From: Flavobacteriales bacterium
GTDB taxonomy: Bacteria; Bacteroidota; Bacteroidia; Flavobacteriales_F; PHOS-HE28
Reading direction: 5' to 3'
DNA: 64,000 nt
Assembly (NCBI GenBank): GCA_016721825.1
Contig: JADKHI010000001.1
Location: 1 to 64,000 of the forward strand
Shown here: piece after piece, positions 1-8,705 of the stretch
Position numbering within the stretch: position 1 is the first letter of the stretch
How the letters are laid out: the number at the start of each line of letters is the position of its first letter
Notes under the pieces: generated by a model
Told to the model about the DNA's origin: nothing
What the model saw: only the letters and a program-made list of their open reading frames with translations
The model's database searches: none
Program-made: the position numbers and the translations under genes

Positions 1-1184
1 AGCAGTGGTGGCTTCTGGGAAAAGTATAGAGCGCCTAACAGAAGACAAGCACCGGCAATCTTCAAACCCACATTCACTCCCTTTTCACTCGTTCTTGACG
101 GTAGTGCATCGCCAACAATACCTGTAATTGCAAGTATGCAAGAGTCGATAGTCGAAACTGCTGCGGATACAACGGCCCCACCAAACATAATAGTAACAAA
201 GAGAATTCCAATCACTGCGAATCCACTTCCCACTCTCAAAGAGCGCATGACATCGCCTGCGACAAAATCCGGACTTGCGACCTGAAGCTTAGCTGCTCCA
301 TAAAAACCAATTAGACCCGCAAGAACCAGCGCGACCGTTCCGATGATAGGATACCAGATCAGTGTAGGGCGCAACTTCTTGGCATCCTCTAGTCCCATTA
401 GCTTCGTGAGACCTGAGGCGTTGCGATGGTGATTAGGCCGAAAATAACTCCAAATGAAATTAGCATGGGCGCATTGAAGTACCCTTTAGGCCCAGGCAAT
501 GAGAGAAGGCCAGCCTCATTCAGTGCCGCAATGTTCACATCACCATCCTGAAAGAACAACCATCCCACATATCCGGCGATTACAACAGTTGCTACTAGCA
601 TTATAAGTCCTTGCCAGAAATCGGTTTCAATGTCGGCCTTTGCTCCGCCCTTAACTAAATATAGACCAACTACCGCGCAGCAGATTAACGTCGCTAAGAT
701 GTAGCTCACCTGTCCATCGCTAAAACTCACAATGAACTTGCCGACACCTGCAATCTGCAAAGTCAGATAAGGGAACAGAGCAACAATTGTGACCACTGCA
801 ATTGCCTGGGTGAGTGGCCGTGACCCATATCCCATTGTAAGCAATCCTACTGGTGATTTGAACCTACTTACGTCACCATTGGATGTTTGAATTAGCTTTC
901 TCCCAATCGTATATAGCGTTAACGGAGTAAGTGCCATGCCAATCCACATGAACCAGAATGTGCCAATGCCATGTGAAATACATCGCAGGTAACCCAACCA
1001 CCGTAAATGCACTAAACGTGGTCGCGTAGATTGAGAAGAAAACACGATTTCCGACCATGAATCCACGCCCCAGAAAATACTGATCCGCATCAAGCTCGCC
1101 TTTTCTCGTGCGAAAGACCGACCACAATCCAATGGCCAACGTTACCAGCAAGGAAGCGACAACGGCAAGTGTCTCGATGTTCAT
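1..1184 (-). pseudogene. Sodium:solute symporter (SSS family), frameshifted, 3' end outside window
   Basis: The N-terminal part reads from an ATG at 1184 (MNIETLAVVASLLVTL, with the YATTFSAFTVVGLP segment typical of SSS permeases). Near 977-985 the reading frame changes, after which HGIGTFWFMWIGMAL and several hydrophobic helices follow. Near 405-415 it changes again, and the rest (TKLMGLEDAKKLRPTLIWYP, then AAVSTIDSCILAITG) runs off the left edge. All three pieces together form a normal multi-helix sodium-coupled permease, so one gene has been split. The start codon directly abuts the stop of the upstream gene (stop 1185-1187), implying one operon with it and the cupin. Substrate cannot be told. 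The frameshifts may be true decay or sequencing/assembly errors; another frameshift sits in the cupin nearby. Confidence 0.75.
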
Positions 1185-2291
1185 CTAGAACGGTATTGAA
1201 ATAGTTTCGCTTTCACGATTGAATGCCTGGAGAATGCCCAGCTTGACCTTTGTGTGAAAATCAGTGCTTGCATCATTTGCACAAGAATCAACAACTTGCA
1301 ATAGAGTTGCCCATGTTGCCGGGTCGCCTACCATAAACTTATCAAAGACAGTCGAAGCCGCACAGATGCGCGTTGACTTACCCTTGTTTGTATGACCGGT
1401 CCCTTCGGCAATCCTCGCAAGTGAAGGTCTTACCCAATTGGGGACAATTAAGAGCTTCCAACTAAGTTTCGTCTTCTCGAGAAAATTCGCCAGTCCGTCT
1501 GAAGAACCCAGAAAGATTGCTACCGATTTCCCATCAGCAGTGACATTGCCTCTTGGATCATAAATTGTACTTCTTACTGTCCATCCTTCGTCGTGCAGTG
1601 CATTCCTTAGCATAGCCTCCTCTTGACTGAACCCATCTTCAGCGTATACATTCACAATACTCGGTTTTTCTTTCCTATAACGAAGAACACGAAGAATATC
1701 GGTCTCAAAAGACGAGAGGGAGACGTCTACAATGGCTGCTTGATGCATCCCAATAGCTTGCTGCAGAGAAACGATTGGTCTTCGAATAGCCAGCGGCTTA
1801 GGAAATGCTACTTTCTTCGGAAGCAATGGCGTTTCGACAGTGGAAATCAAAATCTTATTCTCCAGTGCACCAGTCATGTTCAACTTTTCCAAATCGTGGA
1901 CATATTGTGATTCCACTTCAGTAAGGAGTGCAGGATGGAAAGGTTCGACACCGCTATCGTAGACTACTACATACTCTAATGGAACATCAGCTGGTTGCAT
2001 GACAGCTACAATACCTAATACGAGAACCGCGGCAAAACCCAGCCGAATGTGAAGAGTAGACTTCTTAATCCAGTTGCTAGCGACAATTGCTGCAACAGCC
2101 AGGACAATGAGAGCCTCTCCCAGAAGTATGACAACTGGTTGATTCAGAATTGCCTCTATCCATGGCTCCATACGATCCAATGCATCGAGGTACACGAGAA
2201 TTGCACCAAGTACCACAGAACCCGCTAGGAACAGCGCCCAAGGTTTCTTGAACTTGTCGAAAACGCTCTTTTGTGCCGGTCTATCGTTCAT
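1185..2291 (-). CDS. Unknown membrane-anchored protein with large soluble domain
   Basis: A 368-residue protein not matched to a family. Residues about 18-35, 48-70 and 80-98 are three hydrophobic segments; the remaining ~270 residues are soluble, with alternating hydrophobic strands and helices (for example SIVNVYAEDGF and SVAIFLGSSDG) that could fold like a periplasmic-binding or Rossmann-type domain. That fold is only an inference. The start overlaps the cupin stop by ATGA (2288-2291) and its stop touches the symporter start, so the three genes are probably translationally coupled. The context suggests a sensor or substrate receptor for the symporter. Codon use is AT-richer than in the bulk of the window. 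Confidence 0.7.
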   Translation of the reverse strand: MNDRPAQKSVFDKFKKPWALFLAGSVVLGAILVYLDALDRMEPWIEAILNQPVVILLGEALIVLAVAAIVASNWIKKSTLHIRLGFAAVLVLGIVAVMQPADVPLEYVVVYDSGVEPFHPALLTEVESQYVHDLEKLNMTGALENKILISTVETPLLPKKVAFPKPLAIRRPIVSLQQAIGMHQAAIVDVSLSSFETDILRVLRYRKEKPSIVNVYAEDGFSQEEAMLRNALHDEGWTVRSTIYDPRGNVTADGKSVAIFLGSSDGLANFLEKTKLSWKLLIVPNWVRPSLARIAEGTGHTNKGKSTRICAASTVFDKFMVGDPATWATLLQVVDSCANDASTDFHTKVKLGILQAFNRESETISIPF

Positions 2292-2685
2292 CCTGCTATG
2301 AAGCTTATCCCGTACTTCCCACAGATACGATGTACATCGTCAAAGTCAGGAGGCGGCATCAGGTCTGCTAGCTCATTAAACATCTGTTCAAGTCCAGCTG
2401 GTGTGATAAGTACTAAGAACCTGGCTCCGGCTTCCTCGGTTATTTGCCAAGAGTGCGGTATGCCTCTGGGGCATATCGCTACGTCACCTTTGTTGAGCGC
2501 CAAATGCTCGGCGCCAACCAAGCTGGACCGTGCCCTCGGTAACAGCAAAGTCCCTTCTCATGTTGGTGAACATGCATCGGTATTCCTGCACCCTGTGTTT
2601 CAAGCTGTTCAATAGGCGTAAACCCCCCGCCAGTTTGTTCCCCTGTTAGGATGATGGCCTGATTAGTTCCAAGAACTCTGTCCAA
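2288..2685 (-). pseudogene. Small cupin-fold protein, frameshifted
   Basis: Two overlapping minus-strand frames together make one small cupin. The first (from a TTG at 2685) holds the motif-1 metal-ligand pattern PMHVHQHEKGLCCY. The second (to the stop at 2288) holds the motif-2 region GDVAICPRGIPHSW and an FLVLITPAGLEQM strand seen in cupin_2 proteins. The frame changes between about 2530 and 2550. The stop overlaps the next gene by ATGA, so it leads an operon with the membrane protein and symporter. The 5' end lies close to an anomalous G12 run at 2719-2730, so the true start may be missing or displaced. Cupins next to transporters often act in small-molecule metabolism or sensing; nothing more specific is supported. 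Confidence 0.65.
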
Positions 2686-2891
2686 TGTCCTTGGGGGTCG
2701 GGGTGGCGGGTTCCCTTTGGGGGGGGGGGGCGGGCTCCCGCTAGGGGCGCCCCAATGTAGGCTGGTTGGCGGTTAGTGGTTGTTGGAAAAATAGAAACAA
2801 ACAGTCCAAACCAAACCCCTGCCCAAACGCAACACCGACAAGAGCGTTACAAAACGGGGAGCATTTGTGGCGCCGCACACAGGGCCACGTA
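2686..2891. other. Composition junction with G12 and C8 homopolymers, no gene seen
   Basis: This stretch separates AT-richer DNA on the left from the GC-rich bulk on the right. It carries a run of 12 G at 2719-2730 and abuts a run of 8 C at 2896-2903, flanked by low-complexity sequence. No convincing coding frame, RNA gene or attachment site is visible. It may be an island edge or a misassembled contig join. Confidence 0.5.
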
Positions 2892-3251
2892 TCAACCCCC
2901 CCCACCACCAACCCGATCATACTTCGTCGCCACGCCCTTCGCCTTCTCCACGGGGTACTTGGCGGCGTTGGTCACCAGCTTCTGGCGCACGGCGGTTTCG
3001 AGGTCCACGCGCAGGTCGTGTGCGAGGTAGGTGAGCAGGATGGCAATGTCGGCCATCTCCTCGGCCAGGGCATCGCGGTGCTCGGTGGCCAGTGTGGGCA
3101 GGTCGGCATCCTTCGCCCATTGGGTGTGCTCCATCAGCTCGGCGGCTTCCAGGGCAATGCTCGTGGAGAGGGTCCGCAGGTTGTGGAACTGCTCCCAGTC
3201 GCGCTCCTTGCGGAAGGCCAGCAGTTCATCGCGCAATTGGTCGCTGATCAT
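2892..3251 (-). CDS. MazG-like nucleotide pyrophosphohydrolase
   Basis: A 119-residue all-helical protein of the MazG-like/dCTPase type, which hydrolyses (d)NTPs to the monophosphate and pyrophosphate and is used in nucleotide-pool cleaning. The metal-binding acidic motifs are visible: EAAELME at residues 35-41 and EEMADI at 64-69, the usual EExxE and ExxD helices. Length and the ending VEKAKGVATKYD are normal for the family, but the last residues are a run of glycines encoded by the C8 homopolymer at 2896-2903, so the extreme C-terminus is suspect. It is followed upstream on the same strand by an HNH nuclease gene ending 12 bp away, so the two may be cotranscribed. Confidence 0.85.
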   Translation of the reverse strand: MISDQLRDELLAFRKERDWEQFHNLRTLSTSIALEAAELMEHTQWAKDADLPTLATEHRDALAEEMADIAILLTYLAHDLRVDLETAVRQKLVTNAAKYPVEKAKGVATKYDRVGGGGG

Positions 3252-3263
3252 GGGTTGTAGTGT

Positions 3264-4187
3264 TCATCCAACAAAGCGTTCAGTGAGGTGCCAGCGCAGG
3301 AACTCGGGATCGGGGCGCTGGCTGTCCAGCTTGGGGATCACGGCCAGGGGCTGGTCGTGCAGTCTATAGTAGGCCTTGCCGTTGAAGTACTGCTCCTGGA
3401 TGCGGTCGCTCACCCGCACCCGCAGCTCGGGCGTCACGGTCACCAGCCCGGCATCGAAGAGCTTGTGGAAGTCGGAGCGCAGCAGCATGCCGTTGGAGAT
3501 GCGGTGCGGCCCTTCCAATTCGTACGGCCGTATGTGCGCCGCCTCCAGCACCGGGAAGGTCGATTCGCCTGTGATGGCGCAACGCTTCGAGTAGGCTTCG
3601 CTCACCAGCACCCGGAAGGCGCCCTGCCCCAAGCGGCTGCGCGTGAGGAAGAGTTCGCCGTAGCGCGGTCCGCCGTATTCCGCCGCCGGTTCGGCCACGA
3701 GGTCTTGGACGGCATGGTCCTGCAAACGCAATTGCACCTCGTTCCAGAGCCACGCGCCTTCGGTGGTCTCGGTATCGAAGGTCTTACCAGCGACCACCGC
3801 CTTGGGCCACGTCGGTAATTCGATCCACCGTTCCCTCGGAAAGAAGAACGGCTGCACCAGCACATTGCAACCCATCTCCAGTGGTCCCTTGGGCAGCTTC
3901 CGGTATTCGCGGATCTTCCGGTCGAAGTCGCGGAACGTGGGCATACCGTTCTTCTCACCGAACGCATCCCACGCCATTTCCAACGGAAGGGAGGAGTATT
4001 GCACGAAGAAGCCGCCACCCGCAATGTGGTTGTTCGGCGCCTTCAATTTGAAGAGGAAGGGCGTGCCCGCAGGCAAGCCCGTGAAGTAAGGCCCCGGCGA
4101 TGGCCGCCAGAAGTTCACCTCATCCAAGCCGCGCGCAGCGAGGAAGGGGAACCATTCGTTGTCGGTGACGCCGGCCCAGAATTTCAT
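3264..4187 (-). CDS. HNH endonuclease (predicted restriction-type)
   Basis: A 307-residue protein starting at MKFWAGVTDNEWF; a longer in-frame start at 4307 exists, but the residues it adds do not look coding. The C-terminal half carries an HNH nuclease of the predicted restriction endonuclease type: RCAITGES, the catalytic EAAHIRPYE, then NGMLLRSDFHKLFDAGL with the N and second H. The N-terminal half (WFPFLAARGLDEVNFWRPS and FFVQYSSLP) resembles the conserved partner domain found in such HNH proteins. It probably cuts DNA, as a restriction or defence nuclease; no methylase is adjacent. It is transcribed divergently from the RhuM gene across 166 bp and convergently placed to nothing else. Confidence 0.85.
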   Translation of the reverse strand: MKFWAGVTDNEWFPFLAARGLDEVNFWRPSPGPYFTGLPAGTPFLFKLKAPNNHIAGGGFFVQYSSLPLEMAWDAFGEKNGMPTFRDFDRKIREYRKLPKGPLEMGCNVLVQPFFFPRERWIELPTWPKAVVAGKTFDTETTEGAWLWNEVQLRLQDHAVQDLVAEPAAEYGGPRYGELFLTRSRLGQGAFRVLVSEAYSKRCAITGESTFPVLEAAHIRPYELEGPHRISNGMLLRSDFHKLFDAGLVTVTPELRVRVSDRIQEQYFNGKAYYRLHDQPLAVIPKLDSQRPDPEFLRWHLTERFVG

Positions 4188-4353
4188 CTTGCTCAAAGGA
4201 ACGCAAGGTTGCTCGATACCTACGGACCATGCCCACCTCTGAGCTTCACCGAAGCTCGGCTTCGACTTTCCAAAGGCCACCCTCGTTATCGGATAGCACC
4301 GCGCCACTATCTTGTTCGAGCGCGGTTGACGGAAAGTCCGTCAGGCGCAGAAC

Positions 4354-5364
4354 ATGGCAAAGCGAACGAAGAAGGAGGACGGGCAGGCACCTGTGCTGCT
4401 GTACCGCACGGAGGACGGCACCTTGCGCATGGATGTGCGCATGGAAGGCGAGACTGTCTGGCTATCGCAAGACCAGATGGCCGTGCTCTTCGAGAAGGAC
4501 AAATCCACCATCAGCCGGCACATCCGCAACGTGATCGCGGAGGGCGAGCTGGAGGCCGTTTCAGTTGTTGCACTTTTTGCAACAACTGCCGCCGACGGCA
4601 AGACCTACCAGGTGGAGCACTACAATTTGGACATGATCATCTCGGTGGGCTACCGGGTGAACAGCAAGCGAGGCACCCAGTTCCGCATGTGGGCCACGCA
4701 GCGCTTGAAGGAGCACCTGATCAAAGGCTTCACGCTGGACGATCGGCGCTTCAAGGAACACAGCGCGCTTGACCGCTACTTCGATGAGCTGGTGGAGCGC
4801 ATCCGCGACATCCGCACCAGTGAACGGCAGTTCTACAGGAAGGTGACCGACATCTACTCCACTAGCGTGGACTACGATCCGGATGTGGACGCCACGCGGA
4901 AGTTCTATGCCACCGTGCAGAACAAGTTCCACTTCGCGATCACCGGCCATACGGCCGCGGAGTTGATCGGTGGCAGGGCGAGCGCGGAACAACCGAACAT
5001 GGGATTGACCAACTGGCCGGGTGAGCGCATCCTCCCGCGCGATGTGACGATCGCGAAGAACTACCTGAACGAGGACGAGCTCAAGCAACTTAACAACATC
5101 GTGGAGCAATACCTCGCTTTCGCGGAATCACAAGCCTTGCGCAAGAAGCCGATGGCCATGAAGGATTGGATCGAGAAGCTCCACGGCTTCCTGACATTGA
5201 ACGAGCGGGAGGTGCTTGAAGGGTTGGGACACCTGAACAAGGTGGAAGCGGATGAACACGCATTGCGCGAGTACCACAAATACCGCGAGGCGAACAAGCT
5301 GGGACCGGACCACGAAAGCGATTTCGACAAAGCCGTCAAACGAATAGGCAAAGGCAAGCCATGA
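4354..5364 (+). CDS. RhuM-family protein
   Basis: A 336-residue protein of the virulence RhuM family. The N-terminal region has the KilA-like DNA-binding segment VWLSQDQMAVLFEKDKST with SRHIRNV, followed by the family signatures GYRVNSKRGTQFRMWAT, the LKEHLIKGFTLDDRR segment and the C-terminal YLNEDELKQLNNIVEQYL and KKPMAMKDWIEKL blocks. RhuM was named from a Salmonella pathogenicity island, but the biochemical role is unknown; relatives are common in phage-defence and mobile regions. The gene overlaps the next one by ATGA at 5361-5364, so the two products are probably made together. Confidence 0.9.
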   Translation: MAKRTKKEDGQAPVLLYRTEDGTLRMDVRMEGETVWLSQDQMAVLFEKDKSTISRHIRNVIAEGELEAVSVVALFATTAADGKTYQVEHYNLDMIISVGYRVNSKRGTQFRMWATQRLKEHLIKGFTLDDRRFKEHSALDRYFDELVERIRDIRTSERQFYRKVTDIYSTSVDYDPDVDATRKFYATVQNKFHFAITGHTAAELIGGRASAEQPNMGLTNWPGERILPRDVTIAKNYLNEDELKQLNNIVEQYLAFAESQALRKKPMAMKDWIEKLHGFLTLNEREVLEGLGHLNKVEADEHALREYHKYREANKLGPDHESDFDKAVKRIGKGKP

Positions 5365-5798
5365 GCGCACACGGAAAGAACCGGTTGATGGAAGCCGTGC
5401 GCAAGGTTGTGTTGCTGCAGCAAGTTCCGGATGCGGAGATGCTAGCTGATAGCAGCGCTTTCCAGCGGTTCGGCCTTTCGGGTGGCAGCCTTTCGTTCCT
5501 GCCCGACATCGTCGCCTTTTCCAAGCACCACAACACACTCTTCTTCATCCACGCCGATCCGTCCGCAGCCATCGACAAGCCTCGCTTTCAGGAACTGGAA
5601 CGTTGGTCAAGCGCTGCGACTTGTCATGTCGCCGTCGTTGCGGCATTCGCATCTCGTCGCGCATACGCAACGAGCGCAGTTGAACTGCCTGCCAAAACTT
5701 ACATCTGGTTCGCAGATGAGCCGAAGCACTTCCTCTTCATCAGCGGATCGCCGCAAGCGTCAGCGGAGTTCTTGAGCGCACGGTTCGCGGCGAAGTAG
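5361..5798 (+). CDS. Small BsuBI/PstI restriction-endonuclease-like protein
   Basis: A 145-residue protein whose residues 45-130 align by eye to the C-terminal nuclease domain of BsuBI/PstI-type enzymes: LPDIVAF (47-53), LFFIHA (60-65), a K-x-R-x-x-E-L helix (73-79), VVAAFASRRAY (92-102) and TYIWFADEPKHF (113-124). The usual acidic residue in the V/I-E-A strand appears to be histidine here (FFIHA), so the catalytic site may be altered. The DNA-recognition part of PstI-like enzymes is absent; the N-terminus is short. It is translationally coupled to the RhuM gene. It could be a cryptic nuclease, a partner of RhuM or a remnant; the family link is by remembered motif and not by search. Confidence 0.6.
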   Translation: MSAHGKNRLMEAVRKVVLLQQVPDAEMLADSSAFQRFGLSGGSLSFLPDIVAFSKHHNTLFFIHADPSAAIDKPRFQELERWSSAATCHVAVVAAFASRRAYATSAVELPAKTYIWFADEPKHFLFISGSPQASAEFLSARFAAK

Positions 5799-6084
5799 AG
5801 ATCATCCTCTTGGCTGGATCATCGGTTGTGCTTCAGCGCGTGACGGATTGAAGCGGAAAGCCCGCAAGCCCTGTATTCAGGGCGCGGACTTGTAGCGGAA
5901 AGCCGGACCCTTGCCGCTCCCGAACGTAGCCCTGCGGAGTGAAGGGATGGGCAAGGGGCACGCCCACATCGTTCAACTCCCCTCATGCCACCGCCCACTG
6001 CCGCATCCGCCATTTCCCCGGCGTAATGCCGCAGCCGCCTGTCCGCTAGTCGCACGCGTAGCTTCGCCTCAGCCCGCGTCCACC

Positions 6085-6816
6085 ATGCGATCCACCGAAC
6101 GCTTCACGGGCCTGGCCAACGCATACGGGCAGGCGCGGCCCACCTATCCACAGGAACTGGTGCGTTGGTGCTTGGAACAGGCACCGGCCCCCGGCTTGAT
6201 CGTGGACCTGGGCTGCGGCACAGGCATCTCCACGCGCCTGTTCGCAAGCACGGGCCACCCGGTGATCGGCATCGACCCCAACGCGGACATGTTGGCCACG
6301 GCACGCGCGGATGGTGCGCAGGACTATCGCGTGGGGACGAGCGAGCACACCGGCCTGCCCGATGCGTGCGCCGTTCTGATCATCGCCGCGCAGGCCTTCC
6401 ATTGGTTCGATCTGGATCGCACCTTCGCCGAAGTGGAGCGCATCGGCACCCCGCGCTCCGCGTGCGTGGCCTTCTGGAACGTGCGCCTGGAGGACACGCC
6501 CTTCATGCAAGGCTATGAGACCTTGCTGCGCACGTGGTCCACACAATACGAGGTGAACGAGCGCGCAGGCAGGACGATCAACGCCATCCGTGAGCGAGCG
6601 CCGCATGCGGAAGTCCGTGCGTTCATGCACTCCGTGCCCATGGACCGCGCGCGTGTGCGCAACCTGGCGCTGAGCAGTTCTTACGTGAAGCATGGTGTGG
6701 CCGACATCCCGGCTTTCCTCGAAGCGTTGGACGCGCTGTTGGATGCCACAAGCCCCCACGGGCCGGTGGACATGCGCTACACCACGCGGGCCATCGCATG
6801 GCGGGTGCATGGGTGA
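6085..6816 (+). CDS. Class I SAM-dependent methyltransferase
   Basis: A 243-residue cytosolic methyltransferase of the UbiE/Methyltransf_11-25 type. The SAM-binding motif I is VDLGCGTGIS near residue 40, motif II ends at GIDPNADML, and post-motif QAFHWFDLD is the family's usual acceptor-side segment. The start at 6085 (MRSTERFTGLANAYGQARP) matches the typical N-terminus; a longer frame to 5911 only adds non-protein-like sequence. The substrate is not predictable. The 286 bp upstream back to 5799 contains no recognisable gene. Confidence 0.85.
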   Translation: MRSTERFTGLANAYGQARPTYPQELVRWCLEQAPAPGLIVDLGCGTGISTRLFASTGHPVIGIDPNADMLATARADGAQDYRVGTSEHTGLPDACAVLIIAAQAFHWFDLDRTFAEVERIGTPRSACVAFWNVRLEDTPFMQGYETLLRTWSTQYEVNERAGRTINAIRERAPHAEVRAFMHSVPMDRARVRNLALSSSYVKHGVADIPAFLEALDALLDATSPHGPVDMRYTTRAIAWRVHG

Positions 6817-6878
6817 GCGGATGGCCAACAGTACATGGCGCAGTTGGTCGCTGAGGCAGGGTTCCTGCGTCCAGTACC

Positions 6879-8528
6879 TCACTCCTGCTTCACCACCCGC
6901 ACCGCTGCGGGACCGCAGCGCAACAGGTAGATCCCATCCGGCAGCGCGGATAGATCGAGCGTGTTCGGGCCAGTGATCAATCGCAGCACACGGATCACCT
7001 GGCCGGTGGCATCGATCAACTGGGCGGTGCCGGGTTCGTTCGCGTGCACACTGACCCGATCCGCTGTGGGGTTCGGCGTGGCCAGTAACGCGGGCGATGT
7101 GCGGGTGGGGATGCCCGTGGATAGCCCATCGTAACGGGCCACGAACAGGTCGTGGAAACCCACCATGGTCCAGAGCGATGTGCCTGTGCCGGGATCCAGA
7201 TCGATGGTGTTGTTGAAGTAGCCTCCGAGGTAGGTGGCACCATCAGCGCCCATGGCCACGGCACTGGCACGGTCGTAGTCGTTGGCTCCGACCCCGAACG
7301 CCCAGAGCACGTTGCCATTGGGGTCCAAGCGTGTAAGGAAGGCATCATCCCACCCGAACCCGTTGATGAAGTTGCCGATGGTGATGGACCCGGCATAATA
7401 CCCGGCCAGCGCCACTTCGCCTTGTGTGTCCATGCGCACGGCCGTGCCCATGTCCAGGCCGTTGTTGCCGAAGCGCTTGGCCCATTGCAGTGCGCTGGTG
7501 CTGTCGTACACCGCCACGAAGGCATCGTAAGCGCCGGGGATGGTGGCCATGAGCGTGGTGGTGCCTGCCGACATGTCGAAGTCGTAGTAGCCGCGATAGG
7601 TCCCGGTCACCACCACGCGTCCATCGGCATTGGCGGCGATGGCGTGGGCGAACCCATCGAGCGATCCACCGATCACACCGCCCCAGTGGAAGGAACCGTC
7701 GGGGCGGTAGCGTGCGAGGTAGACATCCTCGACGGGCCCCACCCCATTGATCACGGTGTTGGTGAAGCCCGGATCGAGGTTCAACGAATCGCCCACCGAG
7801 CCACTGATGTAGGCATTGCCTGCGCTATCCACCGCAATGACAGGCTTCTGGAACACGGCCGGTCCGCGCAACATGCGGGCCCAAAGGGCCTGGCCATTGG
7901 CAGCGTACTTCGCCAGGAAGTTGTACTGGATGAAATCGTTCGGAAAGGGCATGATCGTGTCCGGCCCCGGATCGAAGTCGCAGCCGCCGTAGACGATGCC
8001 ACTGATGTACACGTTGCCAGCCGCATCCAAAGCAAGGCCAGCGATGGATTCCGTGTTCGTGCCCCCGATGTTGAACGACCAGAGGTGGTTCCCCGTGGAA
8101 TCGTATCGCGCCACCACCAACCGACCGTTGCCACTGGCATTGGCCGGTACCACACCGGGTCCGGGGTCCAACTCACCCGAGCCTGCCCAGCGGCCCGCGA
8201 TCACCACATCGCCATTGTTCCCCGCGGCCAATTGCGCTTCCGTGAAGCCTCCACCATCGAACGCGTAGGCCCAGCGGTAGGTGCCATCCGTCGTGTAGCT
8301 GGCCAGGAAAGAGTTCGCGCTGTACTGGTCCGCTTGGCCAGTGCCGGGGTCCATGTCCACGATATCGTCGTACACATAACCCGCTACGTAAAGGTGCCCG
8401 AAGTCGCTCACGGCCATGGCTTGCACATCATCCTGGCCCTGCCCGCCCAGCGCGAAGCTCCACGTGTGGCTTTGTGCATGCACGAAAAGTGCGGTGATGG
8501 TTGAAAGAAGAGTGGTTAGCGCACGCAT
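6879..8528 (-). CDS. SBBP-repeat secreted protein with T9SS sorting domain
   Basis: A 549-residue exported protein: signal peptide at residues 1-18 ending in FVHAQ, then repeated beta-propeller-like SBBP units (GDVVIAGRW, GNVYISG, GNAYISGSV, GATYLGGYF) about 50-70 residues apart with recurring acidic DPG pieces, and a T9SS type A C-terminal domain starting ATPNPTADRVSVHAN and ending GIYLLRCGPAAVRVVKQE. Known function of such proteins is surface display or release; no enzymatic motif is seen. It is convergent with the methyltransferase gene across 62 bp. Confidence 0.85.
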   Translation of the reverse strand: MRALTTLLSTITALFVHAQSHTWSFALGGQGQDDVQAMAVSDFGHLYVAGYVYDDIVDMDPGTGQADQYSANSFLASYTTDGTYRWAYAFDGGGFTEAQLAAGNNGDVVIAGRWAGSGELDPGPGVVPANASGNGRLVVARYDSTGNHLWSFNIGGTNTESIAGLALDAAGNVYISGIVYGGCDFDPGPDTIMPFPNDFIQYNFLAKYAANGQALWARMLRGPAVFQKPVIAVDSAGNAYISGSVGDSLNLDPGFTNTVINGVGPVEDVYLARYRPDGSFHWGGVIGGSLDGFAHAIAANADGRVVVTGTYRGYYDFDMSAGTTTLMATIPGAYDAFVAVYDSTSALQWAKRFGNNGLDMGTAVRMDTQGEVALAGYYAGSITIGNFINGFGWDDAFLTRLDPNGNVLWAFGVGANDYDRASAVAMGADGATYLGGYFNNTIDLDPGTGTSLWTMVGFHDLFVARYDGLSTGIPTRTSPALLATPNPTADRVSVHANEPGTAQLIDATGQVIRVLRLITGPNTLDLSALPDGIYLLRCGPAAVRVVKQE

Positions 8529-8675
8529 GGTCGATCGGAAATGTCAGCCTAAGGTATCACGTGGTTCAGAGTTGCCCGGGATCCCGTGGATCGGAAGTGT
8601 CTGCATGGCTGGGCCTCTGAGCCAATGAGCCCAAGGTCACGTGGCCTATGAGCCTCTGAGCTGTGAGCCTGTGTC

Positions 8676-8693
8676 GTCCTGAAAAAGGTTGAC
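8676..8693 (+). repeat. IS3 element inverted repeat, left end
   Basis: The sequence begins GTCCTGA, followed by AAAA and GGTTGAC. It pairs with 10067-10084, whose reverse complement reads GTCCTGA, CGGA, GGTTGAC. Confidence 0.75.
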
Positions 8694-8705
8694 GGGTTAA
8701 TGGTT

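Noticed and set aside
2719..2730. G12 run as a phase-variation switch
   Set aside because: It lies outside any clear coding frame or promoter, and assembly error is at least as likely.
5799..6084. tRNA or small RNA in the gap before the methyltransferase
   Set aside because: No cloverleaf, CCA or conserved structure was visible by eye.
8600..8675. Direct GCCTCTGAGC pair next to the IS element as a target-site duplication
   Set aside because: Both copies lie on the same side of the element, so they cannot be its duplication.
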